A DNA stretch of 64,000 nt, taken from NCBI RefSeq assembly GCF_001279525.1, contig NZ_LGDY01000097.1, forward strand, positions 1 to 64,000, written 5' to 3'. Positions 51,810 to 61,000 of the stretch are shown here, piece by piece; positions within the stretch are counted from its first letter, which is position 1; each line of letters starts with the position of its first letter. The notes beneath the pieces are model-generated. The model made no database searches, was not told where the DNA came from, and saw only the letters and a program-made list of their open reading frames with translations. This stretch comes from Nocardia sp. NRRL S-836 (GTDB lineage Bacteria > Actinomycetota > Actinomycetes > Mycobacteriales > Pseudonocardiaceae). The position numbers and the translations under genes are program-made.

Positions 51810-54107
51810 TCAGCCCAGTCCGTCTTCATCACACCCGGACGTGCGCTGCTCCACCAGCCCGGCCAGCTCGGCGTCCACCCGTTCCCGATCGGTCCGGTAG
51901 ACCGGACCGATCAGCAGCTCACGGGCCAGGAGCAGGCAGCGCCGCGCGCGGTCCGGTTCGCCCGCCGCGCGCCACGCGAGTCCCTCCCTGATCGCCTGGT
52001 CCGCCTCGCGGTGGGTCGCCCCGCTCTCGGCGGACAGCCGGCGCGCCTCGCGGTGGCTCCGGGCCGCCTCCCGCCACCTGCCGAGGCCGGCGAGGCAGAG
52101 ACCGATGTTCTCCATCAGCAGCATCACCACCCAGCGCACCACCTCCGGGCCGGCCTCGTCGCGGTGGTGGCGCGCCTCGGTGAGCAGCGCCTCGTGCACC
52201 GCGAGCGCGTCGTCGTAGCGGCCGGCCTCCTGCAGGGCGACCCCGAGGGTGCTGCGCATCCAGTACCGCAGCTCGAAGAAGTCGTACTCCGCCGACAGGT
52301 CGTGGGCCGCACGGAGGTGCGCCATGCCGTTCTCGCCCTGCCCGAGCCGGGTCAGCGCGACTCCGAGGTAGCAGTGCGCGTAGACCTGCCCGCGGTGGTC
52401 GCCGATCTCCTCCGCGAGCGCCAGCGCACGGGAGTTCGTCCGGACAGCGAGCTCGTTGTCGTTGCGGCACAGGTACTGCGCCCAGCCGAGCTGGTTGAGC
52501 ATGTCCACCTCGGCCACCCGGTCGCCGAGCTGCTGTGCGGCCTCGAGACCGAGCCGGTAGACCTCGTCCCAGCGGTAGTCGAACTCCTGGCCGTCCGCGA
52601 ACCAGTGCATGGCCTTCGCCAGGCCGAGCACCTCGGCGTGCCAGCCGAGCGCCGCCGCTTCGCGCTGCGCGGCCGACCAGTTCGTGCCCTCCCGCACCAA
52701 CCAGTCCCCCGCGTGCTCCTGGGAGGGGAACGGCGAGCCGTCCGCACCGGCCGGGCCGCCGTGGAACGTCGACGCGCCCGCGGCCGTCGCCATGTCCAGC
52801 AGGTGCCGGAGCGTGCGCTCGCGCAGCAGCTCCCGCACCTCCCCTGGTTCCTCCTGGGCCAGTCGCTCGGCGGCGAAGAGCCGGAGCAGGTTGTGGAACC
52901 GCAGGCGTCCCGGCGTCCGCGCGGTGTCCAGCAGGGACGCCTCGACCAGTTCGTCGAGCAGTGCGCCGACCTCCTGCTCCGGCACATCCGTGGCCACCGC
53001 GGCGAGCGCCTCGTCGAAGTGCTCGCCGGGGATCACCGCGAGGCGCCGGAGCATCCGGCGGGCGAACGGGGACAGCCGCCGGAACGACACCTCGAACGCG
53101 GACCGCAGCTGGAGGTCGCCCGCCGACAGGGAGCTGAGCCGCATCCGCTCGTCCCGCAGCTGGGACACGAGGTAGGACAGCGACCAGTGCGGCCGCGTCG
53201 CCAGCCGGTTGCCCGCGATGCGGATCGCCAGCGGCAGGTTCCCGCACAGCGCCACGAGCTCGGCGGCCGCACACGGTTCCCCGCGCACGACGTCGTCGCC
53301 GGTGATGGAGGCGAACAGGGCCACCGCGCTCTCCGTCTGCAGGGGCGAGAGCGAGACCCAGCTCGCGGTCGTGAGCCCGGCCAGGACGCGGCGGCACGTC
53401 ACCAGCGTCAGGCCGCGGTTACCCGTGCCGAGCAACGGCCGCACGTGCGCCTCGTCGACCGCGTTGTCCAGCAGCACGAGCACCCGCCGGTCGCGCAGCA
53501 GCGCCCGGAACAGCTCGACGCGGTCCGCCTCGGACTCGGGAACGCCCCTGGCGGGCACGCCGAGGGCACGCAGCATCCGCTCCAGCGCCTCGTCCGGCGC
53601 CATCGGCCGGCCACCGGAACCGCCCAGGTCGAGCGCGAGACACCCGTCGGGGAAGTCGCCGGCCAGCCGGTGTGCCGCCGCGACGGCGAGCGAGGTCTTC
53701 CCGACACCGGGCGGTCCGGTCACCACGACGACACCGGCGGGGACCGCGGTGCCGAGTGCGGTCAGCTCGCGCAGCTCCTCCTCCCTGCCGATGAGCTCGG
53801 TGACGGCGGGCAGCGCGTGGAGCATCGTGGGTTCGACCGGCTTGGCCGTGCGGCGGCGGCCCTCCCTGGCCAGCAGGAGGAAGATCTCCCGGTCCTCGCC
53901 GGTCAGCCCGAGTGCGTCCGCCAGGACCGCGGCCGAGCGCTCCTGGGCGGAGTTCGCCCTCCCCCGCTCCAGATCGCGCAGGGCGCGCACGCTCATTCCG
54001 GACGAGCGTGCGAGATCGGCCTGTGACAAACCGGACGCCCGCCTGAGCCTGAGCAGCACCTGACCGAAGGCGGGAATCGCGTCATCGGAGACGCTCACGG
54101 TCGACAT
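51810..54107 (-). CDS. XRE/NB-ARC/TPR transcriptional regulator, paralogue 2
   Basis: A 765-residue protein with the same order as its neighbour: XRE domain (LLRLRRASGLSQADLARSSG), NB-ARC with Walker A VTGPPGVGKTSLAVAAA and Walker B RVLVLLDNAVDEA, the switch CGNLPLAIRIAGNRLATRPH, and a TPR C-terminus. The N-terminal and NB-ARC parts are highly alike in the two proteins, while the TPR parts differ more, so they arose by duplication and probably sense different signals. The A+T-rich 261-bp gap upstream (54108-54368) holds its promoter and nothing else visible. Confidence 0.88.
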   Translation of the reverse strand: MSTVSVSDDAIPAFGQVLLRLRRASGLSQADLARSSGMSVRALRDLERGRANSAQERSAAVLADALGLTGEDREIFLLLAREGRRRTAKPVEPTMLHALPAVTELIGREEELRELTALGTAVPAGVVVVTGPPGVGKTSLAVAAAHRLAGDFPDGCLALDLGGSGGRPMAPDEALERMLRALGVPARGVPESEADRVELFRALLRDRRVLVLLDNAVDEAHVRPLLGTGNRGLTLVTCRRVLAGLTTASWVSLSPLQTESAVALFASITGDDVVRGEPCAAAELVALCGNLPLAIRIAGNRLATRPHWSLSYLVSQLRDERMRLSSLSAGDLQLRSAFEVSFRRLSPFARRMLRRLAVIPGEHFDEALAAVATDVPEQEVGALLDELVEASLLDTARTPGRLRFHNLLRLFAAERLAQEEPGEVRELLRERTLRHLLDMATAAGASTFHGGPAGADGSPFPSQEHAGDWLVREGTNWSAAQREAAALGWHAEVLGLAKAMHWFADGQEFDYRWDEVYRLGLEAAQQLGDRVAEVDMLNQLGWAQYLCRNDNELAVRTNSRALALAEEIGDHRGQVYAHCYLGVALTRLGQGENGMAHLRAAHDLSAEYDFFELRYWMRSTLGVALQEAGRYDDALAVHEALLTEARHHRDEAGPEVVRWVVMLLMENIGLCLAGLGRWREAARSHREARRLSAESGATHREADQAIREGLAWRAAGEPDRARRCLLLARELLIGPVYRTDRERVDAELAGLVEQRTSGCDEDGLG

Positions 54108-54368
54108 TCGACAGAAAATAGTGACTTGACAATTACTTGAGGTTCGCGCGAATAGCCATCACAATCAGCTATCCGAGCGCCTCCCATCAGCGGAAACGTC
54201 GATCAGTCAGAGCCGTGCGCGCACCGGGGCGCCATTCGGGGTGATTCCGGTCTGCACGTCCGCACCATGATCGATGTACGTTCGGACACGACGTCCGCGT
54301 CACAACGGTGGATGAGCACGTGCCGCGTTACTCTTTTCCGGTGAATTTCTCCGGGGCCGGGGAAACTC

Positions 54369-54992
54369 TCACCCGCCGTTCTCCGGCTCCCACCGCACCA
54401 CCCTGAGCTCCGCCGCACGCCGCCCGCGCGCGTGCAGGTCGGCCACCTCGTCGCCGGCCATCACCAGCGTCTCGCGCAGGAAGTCACCGGTGAGCCGCAG
54501 CGCGGCGGGACCACCGGGGTTGAACAGCACGTCGACGCCGTCCGCGAGCAGCACCACGAGGTCGTCGAGGTCGATGCGCCGCCACTGCGGTGAGCTGACC
54601 CGCCTGCGCTGCGCCTCGCCGGTCGCCACGACGACGCACGGGACGTCGTCCGGCGACAGGGTGACCAGCGGCCGGCCGTCCCCGTTCACGGCGATGTCGA
54701 AGAGGCTGTCGCGGAGCATCAGCCTGAGCTGCTCCGTCTCCGCCCTGCCCTGCGACACCAGCCGGAACACCGCGTCCAGCGGGTCCGACGGCGCCCCGCT
54801 GTCCGCGGGCACGTGGTCCGGGTTGGGCCGGAACTTGCCGACCCCTCCGTCGTCCGCCAGGGGCCAGACCCCGACGACCGCCTCCAGCGGCGGGGGCTCG
54901 TTCTCGTGCCGGGGACTCCACGCGGGGTCCATCAGCAGGAACCAGTTGCCCAGCGCGCTGTGCTCCGGCCGGCCGGCGGTCGAGTCGGTCAT
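54369..54992 (-). CDS. Type VII secretion system-associated protein
   Basis: A 207-residue soluble protein that looks like the small 'type VII secretion system-associated protein' family of actinomycetes, judged by GNWFLLMDPAWSP, PPPLEAVVGVWPLADDGGVG, KFRPNPDHVP and a later SseB-like strand LVVLLADGVDVLFNPGGPAALRL. Function is unknown; it may be a cytosolic adaptor. It follows the giant gene by 83 bases in the same direction and is probably in its operon. An ATG nine bases earlier is possible; this one has GAGG at a better distance. Confidence 0.75.
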   Translation of the reverse strand: MTDSTAGRPEHSALGNWFLLMDPAWSPRHENEPPPLEAVVGVWPLADDGGVGKFRPNPDHVPADSGAPSDPLDAVFRLVSQGRAETEQLRLMLRDSLFDIAVNGDGRPLVTLSPDDVPCVVVATGEAQRRRVSSPQWRRIDLDDLVVLLADGVDVLFNPGGPAALRLTGDFLRETLVMAGDEVADLHARGRRAAELRVVRWEPENGG

Positions 54993-55075
54993 GGTGACCA
55001 TCCTCGCCGCTCATGCGGTCCGTCCGCCGATCACGAACCGCACGGGCAGGTGTTGCCGGTGAATCGGGCATCCGC

Positions 55076-58000
55076 TCACGGCCCGTGGTCACGCGAGGTC
55101 GCGGAGTGTGCGGCGAGCGGGCCGAACACCTCGTCGAGTGCCGCCACCACCGCCTCGGACGCGCCCGCGTCCGGCACGAGCCGCAGTGCCTCCTCGCCCA
55201 GCTCGTGCCGGCTCAGCTCGACCGCCACGGTGGTCTCCGCCGAGCGCGCGGAGGCCGAGGCGTGCCCGGTGATCCGCACCTCGACCTGCTCCGGCCGCAC
55301 CACCAGCCCCAGCCGGGCCAGCTTCGCGCTTTCGGCGGCCAGCTCGGCGGTGAACAGGGCGGCGACCGCTTCGGCCCGAGCGCGCCCGAGCCGCAGTCCC
55401 AGCACCGAGCCCGGCAGCGCCCCGCCGAACCCGGTGATCGTCACCTTCGGCAGGGGCACGCCTTTCACCGTCCGCCACGCCGCAGCCCTGGCGACCTTGC
55501 GAGCGGCGGCGCGCACCGCCCGTTTCCGCGCGGGGAGCAGCGTGCGGTCACCGGGTGCGAACCGCAGGCCGACCTCCTCGATGGCGTTCGTCGCGAGGTC
55601 GGCGAGGGGCACCTCCGGCAGCGGGACCCCGTCGACCGGCCCGACCTCGCCGAACGCCCCGCCGTCCTGCACGCCGCGCGTGGCCAGGTGGCGGTACACG
55701 TCCACGGTTCGCTTCGCCGCCAGCACGGTGACGCCGGTGCCCCTGAGCTCCTGCCACCTCGTCCTGAACCGCTCCGCCTGCGTCGGCCCCCGTCCCCACC
55801 GCGACGGTGCGCCGTCGATCTGGCACTGCAGCAGGGTCACCTGCGCCGACGGGGCGGGCGCGGCACGCCTGAACACCTCGGTCGCCGCGACGAGGCCGGC
55901 GAAGACGTCACCGCTCACCTCCACCACGTCGCCGATCTCCAGCGGGCGGTCGGTCCGGCGTGCGGCCCGGAACCCGCGCGGAGTTCCGTGCCCGTCGAGC
56001 TCCCAGGCCGGGCCCGTGGTCGCGGCCCAGGGGGTCACGTGGGGGACCTGGCGGTGGGCAATGGTGCCGTCGGCGTTCCGCACCGGCATCGAGCGGAAGT
56101 AGTACCCCCGTCGTTCGGGGACGTCGATCCGGGCCTGCGTGGCCATGTCGTAGGAGTCGAGCTCGTCGAGCGGGAAGAACTGCCCGAACTCACCCAGCAC
56201 CTCGTTGGCCATGACGCGGGTGACGAGGTCGCCTGCCCCCGGTGGCGGTGGCGGGAAGGAGGCGAATCCGGCTGGCCCCAGCACGAGGTCGCCGTCCTCC
56301 GACAGCGAGACCGTGCCGGACGAGACGTGCACCCACCGGGCGATGCCGCCCTCGGCCAGGGAACGCCCGAACTCGGCCGACGGGGACGACGCGCCGCCGA
56401 GCACCACGAGCACGACGTGGCGTCCCCCCGCCCCGCCCGGCGCCCTGCCGAGCGCGGCGCGCACCTCCCGGTCGGCGCGCAGCACCTTCCCCAGCGCCGC
56501 GTCGGACAGGTGCTGCACCACGCCGTCCCGTCGCACCGCCCGGTACCCGCCCCGGTCGGCCGCGCTCACGAACACGAACAGCGGCAGGTCGTCCCCGCCA
56601 CTCCACGGCGACCTGCCGTTCCTGGTGCCGAACCTGCCCCGCACCCGGACGTGCCGCAGCGCCGTGGCGGTGGCCGCATCCGCCCAGGCCCGCACCCGTT
56701 CCCGCTGCGCCGCGTCCGCACCGGACCACACGTGCACGGCGACGGACCGTCCGTCACGGTTGCGGAGGAAGTCGGTGTGCAGGTCACCGGCCCTCAGCCG
56801 GGACACCTCGACGAACTCGGCACCGCCCGCGATCGTCCCGTCCGCCACCACCCTCGGAGCGCCCTTCGCGGCGTAGACGTCGTGGAAGAACCCGTGGGCG
56901 CGCATGGCACCCGCGAAGTCGAAGCCGAAGCCGCCGAAGTTGTCGCGCGCGCCCGCGTCACGGCCGAGCAGGACGACCGGACGCCACGGGTCGGCGCGCA
57001 ACGCCGCCACGAACCCCGGGTCCCCGAGGAGCATGCGGAAGAACCGGGCGCCGTCGAGTTCCAGCGCGGACCCCGACCGCAGGTCGACTCGGGCGTAGGC
57101 CCCGTCCCTCACGTCGCTCGACACGAGGAGTGGCCGCCTCGGTGCCCACGGGTGGCCGCCCTGGTCCGCGTGCTCGGCCGCGACGGCGAACTCGTTCAGC
57201 ACGGCGGTCTCGCTCAGCGGATCACGCCCACCGCCCCGCGTCGGGAAGCCCAGCACCGGACCGCGCGCGACGTGCACGACGTCCGAGGTCCGCGGCACAC
57301 CTGTCTCGGTGAACCTCGCGTTCTCGGACACGGCCAGCATGGCGCGTTCGTAGAAGCCGATCCGGCCGGCGTGGTCGAAGCTGTGGAACGGACCCGCGAG
57401 GTCGCGCAGCCGCCGCAGCAGCAGGGCGTTGTCCCGCTCCACGCCCGCGGCGGTGGTCAAGGTGTGGGTGAACAGGAGCAGCGTGGGGCGCACCGGCCCG
57501 TCGGTCAGCTCGGCGAACAACGACGAGCCCGCGAGCAGGGGCGCCAGCTCCTCCGGGGTGTGCACCGAGGTGGCGCCGTCGGAGAGGCGCCCGGTGAACC
57601 CGCCGTCCGCCCTGGTCAGCAGCACGGGCGCGGGCCGGGTCCGTGATCCGCTCGTGGCAGCGGCCCACCGAGCGGCGGTGGGGCGGGGGCGCTGCCCGTC
57701 GGCCACCTCGACCACCGTGCGCAGAGCCTCGTCGTTGGCCAGCCGCGACGTGGGTGCGCTCTCGTCCCACTCGGGCAGGACGTCGCCAAGCCCCATGCCG
57801 AAGAGCTCGCCGTTCGCCCGGTACAGCGGCTTCCACTCCAGGTCGTCCGGCCGCACGGCGGACACCCGCGTGAACCCCAGGTCGCGCGCCTCGATCTCGC
57901 GGACCGGCACCGCCGCCCGGTGCACGGCCGCCTCGACCCGCCGGTACGGCCCGTCCCCGCGCAGCGCCTCGGCGAACCTGCGCGCCGCGTGCAGTGCCGC

Positions 58001-61000
58001 CCGTGGGTCGGCCGGGTCGAAGGCGACCAGCCGGACGGGCCCCGGCAACTGGCTGGCCCGCGCGTAGCGCTGGAAAGCCGCCGTGTCGCGCACGTGCGCG
58101 GCGAGCCGTTCCCCGTCCAGCAACTCACCACCGACGACGAACCTGCCGTCGCGCATGGTGGCGAAGACGTAGAACGGGTTCTTGTGCGCCCACGGTGACG
58201 TGAATCCGCGGTGCAGCCGTTCCCACCGCTCCTCCTGCTCCGCGCCTGCGACGAAGCTGACACCGCCGGCGCTCGACGACGACGCGGCGTGCTCGGTGAC
58301 CACGGGCCGCGCGGACGTCACGTCCACCGGACCACCGCCGGTGGCGCCGAAGTCCATCCCCGGCCCGATTCCCAGCCCGATCCCCAGCCCGCCCACGGAG
58401 GTTTCCGAGACCGCGTCCGAGACCAGGCCGGGCTGGCCGACCACTCCGAGCCCAGCCGCCATCGGGGTGGAAGGCCGCCGGTCACCACGGTCTCGGTTCG
58501 TCACCGGACCTTCCGCCGCCCAGGCCGGGAACGCGGCGGGGCCGGAGCGGAGGCTTCGGCCTGTCGGCAGGGCGCGGGGCGAGCGTGCCGATGGCGTCCG
58601 GCTGGAGGGGAAGAACCACCCCGCCGGGCCCCCCGCGGCCCGCGGCACCGGCACCCGCCGGACACCGGGGTGCGTCATGGAGCTTTCCTCGTCGGAACCG
58701 TCGGAGCCGTCCGAGTCGGCCGCCGGTTCGCCCCAGGGCAGCAGCGACTGCGAGACCTTCGCCTCCCAGTCCGACGCCCAGTCGATGAGCTCCGCCGCCG
58801 TCAGCACCGACGGATGACTCCTCATCGGGTCGTTCAGCACGAACACCCGGCGTCCGTCCACCACACCCGCCTGCAGGTGGACCGCGTGATCCGGTGTCAT
58901 GACCACGTGACCGGCCGACGAAGCGAGCCGGCTCCAGAACTCCGCCCGCTGTCCGGGAGCGGCCAGGTTCGCCGCCAACGGCACACCCGAGGTCGTCGCC
59001 GGTTCCGCGCCGAAACGGGTGGCGTCCGGTTCCAGTGCGAGCGAGGACTGGAACTTGGCCGCGTACCGGGGCAACTTGACATCGGCGAGCCGGCGATGGC
59101 CTCGATCCACCAGTGCCGGTGCGGCCAGCAGCGCGCTGGTCCACCAGTGCCCCTCGACGACCTTCCTCGTCAGGACCGGCACGACCTCGTGGCCCAGGTC
59201 GGCCGCGGCGAGCTTCTGCATGGTCCTGCCCCAGCGCGCCGTCAGCGAGCGCCACTCGCGGCGGACATCCAGATCGCCCTGGTCGGCGGCCACCAGGTCC
59301 AGGGCCCGGCGCTCGATCGCGTCGAACTCGGATCGCGACGCTGCGACCCGTCCGCGCGCCATCTCCTCCAGAGAACGGCCGAACGGGCGGTCCGCGGCCG
59401 ACCGGACCTCTGCGGCGGTCCTGCCGGTGAGCCACTCCACGGAGTCCGCGGCGGAACGGCCGAGGTGCAGCAGTGCGGAGATGCCGGGAACGCGGGTGCG
59501 CAGGGCCGTGTTCACCGCGGCTGCGACACACGTCGTGATGAAGTGCTGCTCCTCGTGGCCCGCACCCGCGAAGAGCGACTCGGTCAGCGCGGAGGGGTTG
59601 TCGCGCAACGCGGCGAACAGCGGAGAAGCGACGACCGCGGTCCTGGCTCCCACGCTGAGGTTCACGAGTCCGAGCGTGGCGAGGCGGACCGGCAACGCCG
59701 TTCCCGCCCGCAGGTGGATCCCCCGCAGCGACGACCTCACGGCGGTGAAGGGGTTCGCGCCGCGGGACACCACCTGGGTGAGGTCGTCCAGCACGGCGGT
59801 CAACCGGTCCGAGGTGATCGGCCTGATCTCCCTGCGGTCGGTGACGTGGCCGCGGTCGGTGAGCCCGGGCCGGAGCGGAACCTCCCGCGTCGGCACCAGC
59901 GACGCGGCGAGCAACGCCTCGGTGACGAACGCGCGGACCTGGTCCAGCACAGCGGGCTCGTCCAGGACGGCCAGCGCGTCGTCCAGCGAGACGAGTCGCT
60001 CACGGGTGCCGGGCGGCAGTGCCAGGTGTTCCAGCCTCCCGCCGGCCGCGAGCGCGGAGTACTCGGCGGTCACGGCACGCACCTCGGCCCGCGGCACCCG
60101 CAGCGTGGTCAGGCCGTGTGCGGCCCGGTCGTACTCGCCCTCGGTCCGCTGTTGTGCGGTCCGCGGGTCGTCGTAGCCGATCTCGACGGTGGCCTGCCGC
60201 ATCTCCTCCGCGGGAACGCCGCTGCCGGGCGCTCCGACCTCGGTCACGAGGCGGACCTCGACAGCGGCGGCGGAGGCCCGCGCGTCCTCTCCGCGCAGGA
60301 CGACGAGTTCGCGCTCCACCGCCGCGACGAACTCGGTCCGCACGAGTTCCGCCCGCGCTCGTGCCGCCGAGGTGGGCACAGGCAGGCCGAAGGGTCCCGA
60401 CCGGCCGTTGCCACGGCCCGTGATCGTCGCCGTGGGAAGTGCCAGGCCGTGCTCCGCGCGGAGCAGCGCCGCTCGGGCGACCTGGCGTGCGACCGCTCGC
60501 ACCCCGGCGAGGTCGTCCGCCGACGCGGTGCGCGTCCCCTCGTCGAACCGCACGGACGCCGGAGACGGCGGCTGCGCGCCTCCCAGCACGACGACGGTGA
60601 GCTCGCCCTCCGGCCGCTGTTCGTGGAAGGACTCCCCCGGCCTCCTGCTGTACATGCGGAAGTGCCAGCGCGGCGCCCCCGGCGAGCCGCCCAGCTCCGC
60701 CGCCATCGCCTGCCACGCGGTCCGGCGGGCAGCGGTCCCGGCGGCGTCGTACCCCGTCGGCTCGATGGCGGCGAGAGCACGGGACAGGGCGAGCTCGCGG
60801 TGCAGCCGCTCGGCTTCCACGTCGTCGCGTGCCTGCTCCAGCCGGACGGCGAGGTCAGCGGAGAGCTGGTCGAGACGACCGCCGTGGGCGTCCAGGTTCC
60901 GGGAGATCGCGTCGCGGACAGCCGCGTCGAGCTCTCCCCCACGCACGTGGTTCTCCAGGGTGATCTGGCTCTGGCCGTCCGCGCTCTCGGCGACGACCAC

